A stretch of 64,000 nt of DNA. It comes from Rugalucina vietnamica. Lineage: Eukaryota; Mollusca; Bivalvia; Lucinida; Lucinidae. Position 1 is the first letter of the stretch; each line of letters opens with the position of its first letter. Shown one piece after another: positions 33,198 through 43,983 of the stretch. The stretch covers positions 32,153,778 through 32,217,777 of the forward strand of contig OZ024876.1 of NCBI GenBank assembly GCA_964017185.1. The letters are read 5' to 3'. Both the position numbers and the translations under genes were made by a program. Under the pieces are notes generated by a model. That model had not been told where the DNA came from and ran no database searches. It worked only from the letters and a program-made list of their open reading frames with translations.

Positions 33198-33543
33198 TTA
33201 AGTTATAGATAAATTTAATCATTGTGGGAATAAAATGGTTAAAAAAAAACCAGATTTATTTTGTTTTCAACTTTTCATTATTATTTTAAATCCTGTTTAT
33301 TTCCTGAAAAGTCTTCCAGTATTTATCATAACCCCTATACTAGTTTAAGGAGCTGAAATCAATTTGCTAATACATGTAGGACATATGCATATTGAAGTGA
33401 ACCAGTGATCAGTTCTCATGTAAAAATATGTCTGCAGTTATTATTCTCTGCTTATTCAAAAAGAGACTCAATTAGTGTTGAAGAAAAGTACATGTACTGG
33501 AAACTGCCTTGACAATGCTTGGCCAAGAATAGTGTGGTTAAGA
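33198..33543. other. Intergenic, no recognised feature
   Basis: AT-rich sequence between the hAT element and the 49-bp minisatellite. Confidence 0.5.
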
Positions 33544-34866
33544 TAAATTAGTCCCAACATGACTCAATCTGAATAGTTTCCTGGTGACCGGTGACATGCA
33601 AAACAACATGACTCAATCTGAATAGTTTCCTGGTGACCGGTGACATACAAAACAACATGACTCAATCTGAAGAGTTTCCTGCTGACTAGTGACATGCAAA
33701 ACAACATGACTCAATCTGAATAGTTTCCTGGTGACCAGTGACATACAAAACAACATGACTCAATCTGAATAGTTTCCTGGTGACCGGTGACATGCAAAAC
33801 AACATGACTCAATCTGAAGAGTTTCCTGGTGACCAGTGAGATACAAAACAACATGACTCAATCTGAATAGTTTCCTGGTGACCGGTGACATACAAAACAA
33901 CATGACTCAATCTGAAGAGTTTCCTGGTGACCGGTGAGATACAAAACAACATGACTCAATCTGAATAGTTACCTGGTGACCGGTGACATGCAAAACAACA
34001 TGACTCAATCTGAATAGTTTCCTGGTGACCGGTGACATGCAAAACAACATGACTCAATCTGAAGAGTTTCCTGGTGACCGGTGACATGCAAAACAACATG
34101 ACTCAATCTGAATAGTTTCCTGGTGACCGGTGACATGCAAAACAACATGACTCAATCTGAATAGTTTCCTGGTGACCGGTGACATGCAAAACAACATGAC
34201 TCAATCTGAATAGTTTCCTGGTGACCGGTGATATGCAAAACAACATGACTCAATCTGAATAGTTTCCTGGTGACCGGTGACATGCAAAACAACATGACTC
34301 AATCTGAAGAGTTTCCTGGTGACCGGTGACATGCAAAACAACATGACTCAATCTGAAGAGTTTCCTGGTGACCGGTGACATGCAAAACAACATGACTCAA
34401 TCTGAATAGTTTCCTGGTGACCGGTGACATACAAAACAACATGACTCAATCTGAATAGTTTCCTGGTGACCGGTGACATGCAAAACAACATGACTCAATC
34501 TGAATAGTTTCCTGGTGACCGGTGATATGCAAAACAACATGACTCAATCTGAATAGTTTCCTGGTGACCGGTGACATGCAAAACAACATGACTCAATCTG
34601 AAGAGTTTCCTGGTGACCGGTGACATGCAAAACAACATGACTCAATCTGAATAGTTTCCTGGTGACCGGTGACATACAAAACAACATGACTCAATCTGAA
34701 TAGTTTCCTGGTGACCGGTGACATACAAAACAACATGACTCAATCTGAAGAGTTTCCTGGTGACCGGTGACATACAAAACAACATGACTCAATCTGAAGA
34801 GTTTCCTGGTGACCGGTGACATACAAAACAACATGACTCAATCTGAAGAGTTTCCTGGTGACCAGT
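33544..34866 (+). repeat. 49-bp minisatellite (~27 copies)
   Basis: The unit is ACATGACTCAATCTGAATAG plus TTTCCTGGTGACCGGTGACA and TGCAAAACA. Copies differ mainly at AATAG/AAGAG, ATGC/ATAC and CCGG/CCAG. It lies 2 kb past the COG1 stop, and no exon junction is recognisable in the unit. Confidence 0.95.
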
Positions 34867-34916
34867 ATACATGACCTTAGCGTATACCGGTGGATGTAAT
34901 GTAATAAAACAAAAAA

Positions 34917-35147
34917 TGAGCTGCCTCATGAGAAAACCAGCAATCTGCATATGCGTTAACAAAAACGCAGATCAGCTTCCTTGTAACCGCTAAGCTGATC
35001 AGCGCCTTTTTTTTTGCTACACGGATAGTACAATTCATCTTCTTTCTAAATCCAAAATTTCTAGCTGTCTTCTGTGTGTGTACAGCTCGGTTTGTGTCAG
35101 ACCTGTTCGGAAACCACATTGTTGGTTTTCTCATGAGACGGCTCAAA
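34917..35147 (+). repeat. MITE-A copy 19
   Basis: Full length, GAGCTGCCTCATGAGAAAAC to TTGGTTTTCTCATGAGACGG. Confidence 0.78.
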
Positions 35148-35194
35148 TATGACCATGGAAAGGCGGCACGGGTGGTAGACAACCTCATCACATT

Positions 35195-35275
35195 TGAGGT
35201 CTGACACAAACCGGCCTGTGCTGTCACAGAAGATGGCTTCGGATTTAAGGAGGAGAGGAATTGTACTATCCGATT
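35195..35275 (+). repeat. MITE-A copy 20, fragment
   Basis: TCTGACACAAACCGGCCTGTG to GAATTGTACTATCCG only; the 108-bp array follows immediately. Confidence 0.6.
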
Positions 35276-35277
35276 AT

Positions 35278-36672
35278 AACGTTAACTGCAATTGAAAGAG
35301 TTCAGTCCCTTGTTCAGGTCTTCGAGAGTGACCTCCCTTGCATCTCACAGGAGAAACAACTCTTGCACATTTTTTTATTTTCTATAATGCCAACTGCAAT
35401 TGAAAGAGTTCGGTCCCTTGTTCAGGTCTTTGAGAGTGATATCCCTTGCATCTCACAGGAGAAACAACTCTTGCACATTTTTTTTATTTTCTATAACGCC
35501 AACTGCAATTGAAAGAGTTCGGTCCCTTGTTCAGGTCTTTGAGAGTGATATCCCTTGCGTCTCACAGGAGAAACAACTCTTGTATATTTGTTTATTTTCT
35601 ATAACGCCAACTGCAATTGAAAGAGTTCGGTCCCTTGTTCAGGTCTTTGACAGTGACATCCCTTGCGTCTCACAGGAGAAACAACTCTTGCATATCTTTT
35701 CATTTTCTATAACGTTAACTGCAATTGAAAGAGTTCGGTCCCTTGTTCATGTCTTTGAGAGTGACTTCCCTTGCATCTCATAGGAGAAACAACTCTTGTA
35801 TATTTGTTTATTTTCTATAACGCCAACTGCAATATTTTCTATAACGCCAACTGCAATTGAAAGAGTTCGGTCCCTTGTTCAGGTCTTTGAGAGTGACTTC
35901 CCTTGCGTCTAACAGGAGAAACAACTCTTGTATATTTGTTTATTTTCTATAACGCCAACTGCAATTGAAAGAGTTCGGTTCCTTGTTCAGGTCTTTGAGA
36001 GTGATATCCCTTGCATCTCACAGGAGAAACAACTCTTGCATATTTTGTATTTTCTATAATGCCAACTGCAATTGAGAGTACAGTCCCTTGTTCAGGTCTT
36101 TAAGAGTGACATCCCTTGCGTCTCACAGGAGAAACAACTCTTGCATGTCTTTTCATTTTCTATAACGTTTACTGCAATTGAAAGAGTTCGGTCCCTTGTT
36201 CAGGTCTTTGAGAGTGACATCCCTCACGTCTCACAGGAGAAACAACTCTTGCATGTCTTTTCATTTTCTATAACGTTTACTGCAATTGAAAGAGTTCGGT
36301 CCCTTGTTCAGGTCTTTGAGAGTGACTTCCCTTGCGTCTCACAGGAGAAACAACTCTTGCATATCTTTTCATTTTCTATCAAGTTAACTGCAATTGAAAG
36401 ACTTTGGTCCCTTGTTCAGGTCTTTGCGAGTGACTTTCCTTGCGTCTCACAGGAGAAACAACTCATGCACATTTTTAATTTTCTATAAAGCTAACTGCAA
36501 TTGAAAGAGTTCAGTCCCTTGTTCAGGTCTTTGAGAGTGACTTCCCTTGTGTCTCACAGGACAAACAACTCTTGCATATTTGTTTATTTTCTATAATGCT
36601 AACTGCAATTGAAAGAGTTTGGTCCCTTTGAGAATGAGTTCCCTTGCGTTTCACAGGAGAAACAACTTTTTT
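35278..36672 (+). repeat. ~108-bp minisatellite (~13 copies)
   Basis: The unit contains GCCAACTGCAATTGAAAGAG, TTCGGTCCCTTGTTCAGGTC, TTTGAGAGTGACTTCCC and CTCACAGGAGAAACAACTC. Many units are open in one frame (ERVRSLVQVFESD...VSQEKQLLHIF; 35400-35783 and 36072-36488), because the period is often 36 codons. I find no homology or splice context, so I do not call a gene. Confidence 0.93.
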
Positions 36673-37689
36673 TATTTATTTTTTATTTCAAGGTCAGGGA
36701 ATTTTGAAATAGTTGGTTAATGTCAGGGAATTTTGAAAACATGTTTCAAGTCAAATTACTTCGTGAATTTATCTACATCCCAACAATATTTTTGGGGCAG
36801 TCTCAAACCAGATAGTACCCAGAAATTTATTTCACGTTTTATTAAGTTCTGATTGGTTATGTTGTGGTAATAAATGACTTTCCAAGTTTTTAAGAATTGT
36901 CCTATTAAACAGTCATAACAGGCCACATGCCAAGATGTTGATGTCAGGGAAATTTGAAAATCTGTCAGGCCACAGTCAGGGAATTGTCAGGGAAATAAAA
37001 TTAAAACTCAGATCCTTTAAGATTAGTGAACACAATAATGAGAAAGGTGATGGGCCATACCACGGTTTCGACTATTCAAGTCTCGTCAGTGACCCTTTAG
37101 ATTTGGCAACATGGAGCCAAAGAGAATTAAAGACATTTTGCAACTTTCAACAGGGTAGTCGATACTACCGCGGTTTCGACTATTCAAGTATCGTCAGTGA
37201 CCCTTTAGATTTGGCAACATGGAGCCAGAGAGAATTACAGACTTTCAACACTTGCAGACTTGCAACTTTCAACAGGGTAGTCGATACAAAGACTAACATT
37301 ATCTAAATGGGACCAAATATGTTATACTGTGGTTAGAAAATGAATCTTAACCGATAATAAATTTCTGATTTCTCAGAATATCCTCGCTGATCTTAAAGGA
37401 CCAAAAAGAAAATATAACCTGCACTATGGATGATGTACGGGGAGACTTTTTAGGGCCGCCACACGGCACAACACCAGCTGCAGTAATAGCAAATAAAATT
37501 AAAACTCAGATCCTTTAAGAGCAGGGAATTGACCCTGCCCAGGCTGTGTCATACTTAAGTAAAAAAAAAAATGGTTGTTTGGCGCTCAGCATTACAAGGC
37601 AAGCACTGCATCGAATGCCTAACAAAAAAAAGAAATACATAGTCGGAATAATAGCAAGGAAGGTTTGATAATAATCAATGTCTGTATTC
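36673..37689. other. Intergenic with small local duplications
   Basis: Repeated GTCAGGGAATTTTGAAA motifs occur at 36690-36985. A ~115-bp tandem duplication at 37056-37280 carries GGTTTCGACTATTCAAGT and GATTTGGCAACATGGAGCC. AAATTAAAACTCAGATCC is duplicated at 36998 and 37497. No gene supported. Confidence 0.55.
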
Positions 37690-37995
37690 AATGCATTACG
37701 AAAACTTGCCCATGCAATATACAGAGATTTTTTTCCGTTTTAAAAAATGAAAATTTCATCCGATAAATTTTGATGTTTTTCTTATTTTTGCTCAAAACAT
37801 AGATTGTGGGTACACGTTAGAACCGCCTCAGCCTAGAACCGCCTCGCTGAGGCGGTTCTAACGAGTACCCACAATCTATGTTTTGGAGCAAAAATAAGAA
37901 AAATAGGTATACCCCTGCATACCCCAGTTTTGCTATATAAAAGTGGGGTTTGAGGGGGTGGTATACATTACACGGACATGTTTTCCTGATGGGAG
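37690..37995 (+). repeat. MITE-P copy 5
   Basis: Full length with a duplicated GC core (AACCGCCTCAGCCTAG AACCGCC...GAGGCGGTT). The best preserved member here. Confidence 0.82.
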
Positions 37996-38060
37996 TTCTG
38001 TATGGAAGACTGGCGTTTGTGCTAAATACATTATCCTCCTAAAATATATAGATTATTATA

Positions 38061-38282
38061 ATTGAGCTGCCGCATGGGAAAACCAACAATTTGCATAGGC
38101 GAGAACAAAGATGCAGATCACCTGTGCAGTAACTGTGTCTTTGTTTTCGCTACACGTATAGTACAATCCCGCTTCTTTTATCCAAAATTTCAAGCTTCTA
38201 GTCTTCTGTCACTGTACAGTCAGGTCTGTGTCGGACCTGGTCGGAACCCAAATTGTTGGTTTTCTCATGCACAGGCTCAATT
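38061..38282 (+). repeat. MITE-A copy 21
   Basis: GAGCTGCCGCATGGGAAAACC to TTGTTGGTTTTCTCATGCAC; hairpin partly deleted. Confidence 0.72.
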
Positions 38283-38351
38283 GTTATTACTTTTAGTCGG
38301 ACTAGACTGAGTTTGATCTGTGCTGACTACAGTTTTTGATCTAACTCTCTC

Positions 38352-38596
38352 ATTAACCCATACATGTATTAGACGAATGGATTTTCCTATCATTTTCATT
38401 TGGGTCAGTCCACTTTCATTTTTAGGGGTCTTAGGAGTGATTTTTAATTTGTATCTCATTTTTCGATGAAATTCCTTCAAGCAAACAGAATAGCCCCAGA
38501 TGGGACGCCGCGTTCTGCGGCGTCACATCTGGGGCAATTCTGTTTGCCTATGTCCCACAAAAGGGACACCAGGCATAAAATTTAATGAGTTAATGT
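38352..38596 (-). repeat. MITE-C copy 5, inverted
   Basis: CAAACAGAATAGCCCCAGAT and CATCTGGGGCAATTCTGTTT around GGACGCCGC. The element runs right to left, ending TTAATGAGTTAA. Confidence 0.78.
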
Positions 38597-38663
38597 GGGC
38601 GTCAATAAATCAACTGCATACAAAAAGAAATTTATTTCATTAAAATAAGAAAGACAGACTACA

Positions 38664-38857
38664 TGTACAGGTCAACCTCATTATAACGCTATCTTTGGGG
38701 TCCATAGAAACAGACCATGTTATAAGTGAACCATGTTATAATGAGGTTATTTACTATAGACATATAGCAAAATAATCAACTTGGGAGCCATGACATGGCC
38801 GTGTTATATTGAAAACCGCATTATAATGAGGTGCGTTATAATGAGGTTGAAGTGTAC
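38664..38857. mobile_element. TIR element with GTACAGGTCAACCTCATTAT ends
   Basis: Left TGTACAGGTCAACCTCATTA TAACG, right CGTTATAATGAGGTTGAAGT GTAC, with internal repeats of TTATAA.GAGG. A non-autonomous DNA transposon. Confidence 0.75.
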
Positions 38858-38945
38858 TTCTTTCTAAACAAAGGTATATAAACATATTGGCTTAAAAATG
38901 AAATGTTTTGAGATAAAAAGTGATAATTTCTGAGACAAATTTCTG

Positions 38946-39186
38946 TGAGCCGCGTCCTGAGAAAATCAACAATGTTTTTGAACAGGTCCAACACAAATCC
39001 AGCTGTACAAGCTTAGTCTTAGGATAAGGCTAGAGGCTGGAAATTTTGGTTTCAGAAAGAAGAGGACTTGTACTATCTATGTAGCAAAAACAAAGGCCCT
39101 GATCAGCTTGGCACTTACTGCGAAGCTGATCTGAGCCTTTGTTATTTGCATATGCAAAAGTTGGTTTTCTCATGACGCGGCTCATG
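38946..39186 (+). repeat. MITE-A copy 22
   Basis: Full length, GAGCCGCGTCCTGAGAAAATC to TTGGTTTTCTCATGACGCGG. Confidence 0.76.
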
Positions 39187-39268
39187 TATTTCAAATTTTT
39201 AATACACAAGAACAAATTAAGTCTAAGCATTCTCTACAAAGGGTCAGACCGTTATGATTTTATAACAT

Positions 39269-39508
39269 GAGCTGCATCCTGAGAAAATCAACAATTTGCA
39301 TATGCGAAAACAAAGGCACAGATCAGCGTCACAGTTACCGTGAAGCTGATCATCGCCTTTGTTTTTGCTACAGGGATAGTAGGTTCCCTCTTCCACTTAC
39401 ACCCAAAGTTTCGAGCTTCTAGCTATATTCTGTGACTGTACACTCTGGTTTGTGTCAGACCTGGTCAGAACCCCCAAAAATTGTTGGTTTTCTCATGCAC
39501 AGGCTCAC
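39269..39508 (+). repeat. MITE-A copy 23
   Basis: Full length, GAGCTGCATCCTGAGAAAATC to TTGTTGGTTTTCTCATGCAC. Confidence 0.78.
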
Positions 39509-39769
39509 ATAACATGCTGTCAAAGAAAAAGTCCAAAGTGGATCCAGCTGAATATACATTGAATGATTTGGACGGAAAAAATGCAATATCTGCTACAATA
39601 AAAGCTAGAAAATTGGTAAAAAATATGAAAAATAACAATAACAAGAATTACATTTTAACGATATGTTATACATAGTGCAATGTCTTTAGCCATGCCAGTT
39701 TACCTTTGACATAGACTAACATTTGTTGACCGGACTGCTTCATTTGGGCATTTTTTCAACAAAAAGACA

Positions 39770-40000
39770 CAATTGAGCCTGTGCGTAAGAAAACCAACAA
39801 TTTGGGTTTCCGACTAGGTCAGACACAAACCAGCCTTTACAGTCACAGAAGCAGGTTAGAAGCTTGAAATTTCAGATTTAAGAAAAAGAAGGATTGTACT
39901 ATCCGTGCAGCGAAAATAAAGACGCTGATCAGCTGTGCAGTTACTGCACAGCTGATCTGCGGCAAGGCAAATTGTTGATTTTCACATGCCGTGGCTCAAT
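39770..40000 (+). repeat. MITE-A copy 24
   Basis: GAGCCTGTGCGTAAGAAAACC to GATTTTCACATGCCGTGGCTC. Confidence 0.74.
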
Positions 40001-40223
40001 CACAGTAAACAAGACACGCTCATGTGCTTCACATGGCACTGAAAAAATGTCTACAGCATGCAGGTACCCCTTTTCTAGTGTTTACAAAACTTAGTTATAT
40101 GAGGTTAACTGGCACGGTCAAAGTTTTTTACTATGCTGTATAATCTAACAAAATTTAATGATATGAGGGAAGATCCAGAATTAACTGAAATGAGTAAATA
40201 ACTTCAGAAGTTACATGTAATAT

Positions 40224-40463
40224 TTGAGCTGTCTTGTGAGAAAACCAACAATGAGGTTTCCGAACAGGTCTGACACAAATCAGGCTGTGCAGTCACAGAA
40301 GATGGCTAGACGCTTGAAATTTTGGATTTAGAAAGTAGTGGAATTATAATATCCATGTAGCGAAAAGAAAGGCGCTGATCAGCTTCGCAGTAACTGCAAA
40401 GCTGATCTGCGCCTTTGGTTTCGCATATGCAGATTGTTGGGTATCTCATGAGATGGTTCATTT
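40224..40463 (+). repeat. MITE-A copy 25
   Basis: Full length, with hairpin GATCAGCTTCGCAGTAACTG CAAAGCTGATC. Confidence 0.77.
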
Positions 40464-41512
40464 TGTGAAATACACACCATAGCAAACTTCAATCTTTCAG
40501 CTACTGAGTCATAAAATGTTATCTATTTCTGTCATCAACTATATTTTTACATCGTCTCCAGTAACCATAGTAGCATAGCCATGGCGCATATAATAAAACA
40601 CAGCATCTGCTGATTATAAAGTATGTTGGAGTCACAGAAAAAAACAACCCATATTGTAAAAAAAAAAAATCGACATACTATCATGTTATATGATGGTAAC
40701 AAAATTTGCCGTCATTGATCCTAAGAATCTAATGTAAGCAAGTTTTACCTGTTGGTATTGTAATGTCTCCAACTTGAAAATAGTGTCGACGTTTTGAAAT
40801 AGGAGCAATAATAATATTTTGCCAACAATGCTGAAATTCTCTCACATAAACCAGTAATATGCTGTATGAAATGCTATGTGAATGTATGGATGCACGGTAA
40901 TGGTTAATGAATCACATAAAAGTTGACGGACAGGCCTTCACGATGGTACGGGTCGCGGGTGTAAGCATCCATTATGCTTGAAAATGACATGAAGAACAGC
41001 CCTGAGGGTGACTGTGCGAGGCCTTGTTGAAATGTTTGATGTTAGCTACCGGATGGTGCATGCAATACTTATGGAATAACAGAATATGGTTTGTTTACTT
41101 GTTATTACTCATTAATATTAATATTTTGTTTCAACAAAACTAGGTCTAGATAAGTCTTAATAAACCATGACATCATCGTAACGTTTTGACTGGGCACCTT
41201 GCACACATTACTATGGTTCTTCAAATGGTTATGTGCTTAGATTATAGTCACATTGTTTAACTCTACCCAGTTTAGTCGTGCTGTTAAGGGGATAGAATCT
41301 GCTTTGTTTTTGGTGTATTATTTATTATGGTAGTAAAATCAATACATTTAGTATCTGAGATATGGTTTAATTCTGGATCATCCCTTGTATATGCATATAA
41401 ATACATCAAATGACTGTAAAATGATATAAAAATATGTACGTGTATAGAGTATCACATGTAAAGAAATAATGTGTTGATCACATAAGGTGAATATCACAGA
41501 CTTATTATCCCT
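40464..41512. other. Intergenic, no recognised feature
   Basis: AT-rich. Short ORFs only, none with a family resemblance. Confidence 0.55.
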
Positions 41513-41727
41513 GGGCCGCATCATGACATAAACCAGGTTTTTGCATATGTGAAAACAAAGGCGCAGATCAGCACCTTTGTTTTCGCTACACAGATAGTAC
41601 AATTCCTCTTCTTCTTAAATCTGAAATTTCTATGTTCTAGCCTTTTTCTGTGACTGTGCAGGCCATTTTTAGTTGGACCTGGTCGGAAACCCTGAAGACC
41701 AGTTTTCTCACGTCACGGCTTGAATAA
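41513..41727 (+). repeat. MITE-A copy 26, hairpin shortened
   Basis: GGCCGCATCATGACATAAACC to CAGTTTTCTCACGTCACGG. Confidence 0.72.
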
Positions 41728-42004
41728 TAGTGATTAAAACATGCAGGGTTGAGAAAATGCAGGCATTAAATTTTATGAACGAAAGTCCATGCCACTGGCA
41801 TTTGCCAGAATGATCCAGCATTATTTGGCATATTTTGGTGTTTACAACTTTGTATATGTCGGAGTAGACACAGTCAAATGAATAATAGATTTAAATGAAT
41901 TTGCTGAATTACACCAAAATATGATTATTATATGCATAAATTTAGCCATATAATTGTGATTGAAATAAAGCCTCACAGACGAAATCACACATTGGAGTGA
42001 AGAA

Positions 42005-42490
42005 AGTTATATGTGACAGTATCTGACATTTTGGGTCTTGTGGAGTCAGAGTCGGAAATTTAGTTCTTAACATTTTTACAATGTTTATTATGTTTAGAAT
42101 CCAAGTTTAAAAGCTTTAATAAAAAGCGCTAACGATAAATGAGAAAAATAGAGAAAACACGCGCCACCCTCAAATTGCATCTTAGGGTTTTTAATTGGCA
42201 AAGGCATTAATTGGCCTTGTAAAAACTTTTGTAACTCTGAGTTATAGTGTCCTGTTTTGTTGTGCTTCACAGTGAATGATGTCAACATATTAAAGAGTCG
42301 GAAATTTCAAGCTCTTGCCAGAAATTTCCAACTTTTATTGTAAGACGGCGTATCGAAACTAGTGACTGAGTGCGCAAAAATCCAATTAACGTCGCATGCA
42401 GTTTTGTGACGTCAACTTTAATTCACGTTTTGTGACGTCACGTCATACCTCCACAAGACCGAAAATCTCAGAGAACGTCACATATAACCT
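42005..42490. mobile_element. TIR element with TTATATGTGAC ends
   Basis: Left GTTATATGTGACAGTATCTG...GTCTTGTGGAG, right CTCCACAAGACC...AACGTCACATATAACC: imperfect inverted repeats of about 40 bp. No ORF of note. Confidence 0.68.
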
Positions 42491-42979
42491 CGGGACCTGG
42501 CCATCATAAACCTTAATGGTTTTACAGAATTATAAGCTTTTGAGTATTTGTGAGCTCTTAATGAAGTACATTACACACAAAAATTGTGGTCAATAGATAA
42601 TTTGATTTTGGATAAAATTAAATCAAATGAAAAATCTGAATTTTGTGTGAATACAAAGTTTTTAACTAACAATATTGAAAATCAGGGATGTAGAAATGCG
42701 AGTTAGACAATAAAGGTCTAGTACATAAGAACTAAAATAATCAATAACTGAGTAAACTTCAGGGGCTACATAACAATCAGTTGGATTAGTAAACATTCTA
42801 TATATGAATCAGAAAAAGTTGATTCCCAAATGGAGTGCAGATATTTTAATAACAACAATGACAACAATTAAAGTAAATATACTAGTACATGTATTTTGTA
42901 AAAAATAAAATTAAAGGTGCCCGATGATGTATTGATGTTGGTTCATAAATAAGATGCAAATGAACATACAATATTCTTT

Positions 42980-43315
42980 CTAATTAGCGCACATGCTCCA
43001 AAGCAAACACCCTGGTCATTTCCGAAAAACATAAGTGCACACTGCTTAACTAGCATTGGTATTTTATACTAAGTTTTACACGTTTACATTATATTACCCG
43101 AATAAAAACTTAACTTGAATGATCAAACACTATTTTGCAACCATTGGAACACTTAAATGACGACATTACTGATATTTTTTCAAATGGTAATTATAGCAGT
43201 TTTTGTGTTGTTTTCATTCGTAGTGTGTGCCAATTAGAACAATATTTTGTTACCTTATTATTTTGAAAGTTAAGCGCACTAGTACTGTGCACTAACTGGA
43301 ACAAATATGGTATTA
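42980..43315. repeat. Relative of the TACCGTATTC element
   Basis: TAATTAGCGCACATGCTCC, TGCCAATTAGAACAATATTT and GGAACAAATATGGTA match parts of the element at 31680-32237. Confidence 0.5.
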
Positions 43316-43414
43316 TTCTCTTCTTTTAAGCATATGCAAACATAACTTGACCAATTTTTTACTAGCCTCATGATTAGATACCTCAACCAGTTTATCACTC
43401 AAGTCAGAGCCATC

Positions 43415-43983
43415 TCACATAAGACTACATAACCTGCTCTTTTTTGGTGTCTGATGGGTGGATTTCGTAGGTATTGCCTGGAGTGGGTCTTTCTGCTGAT
43501 TATTTCTTGGAACTGCACGGTCTGTCAATGAGGTCCTCGAGCTCATGGTATTCTCACTGCCTTGTTTCTGCCTCGGTTCTTTCTCTCGTTTGTCTTCAAC
43601 TACCTCTTTTGCCTCAGTCTTCATGACTGCTATCGTAGCCATCTTGTTTGCTGCATCAAGCTGCTCTGACTGTGTCTTTGGTTTTACCCCAAACTGGTTC
43701 CCTGACTGTTGGGTAAAAGATCTCAGGCTAGACTGTGACCCTGATCTGTTGTTATTAGACTGTGCCTGCACAGACTGGGTTTCGGTTATTCCTGACCCAA
43801 ATCCTGAATCATTAGCTGTTGTCATGTTCTTTGCAACAGGAATTGCATCTTTCTTTGTTTCTGGGTATTTTTCCTTCTGTTTTTCCATTACATCTGTTTT
43901 CTCTACCACTGTCTGGTAGGATTTTTTACCCGTCTTTTTCTTCACTGGTTCAGGAAGGGTTGGTACCTTCACAATGGCAGAAC
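43415..43983 (-). CDS. Minus-strand gene, terminal exon
   Basis: 188 codons plus TGA. Low-complexity tail: VKVPTLPEPVKKKTGKKSYQ, then Ser/Asn/Gln-rich and Lys/Glu-rich runs (SNNNRSGSQSSLRSF, VVEDKREKEPRQKQ). It ends KKSRLCSLM with a basic stretch before CSLM, as in prenylated proteins. Acceptor TATTTCAAG at 43984. Intron phase 1. Confidence 0.85.

Noticed and set aside
36935..37306. 123-residue ORF with duplicated GFDYSSxVSDPLDLATWSQRE
   Set aside because: The apparent protein repeat is a local DNA duplication of ~115 bp; no splice sites or homology to support a gene.
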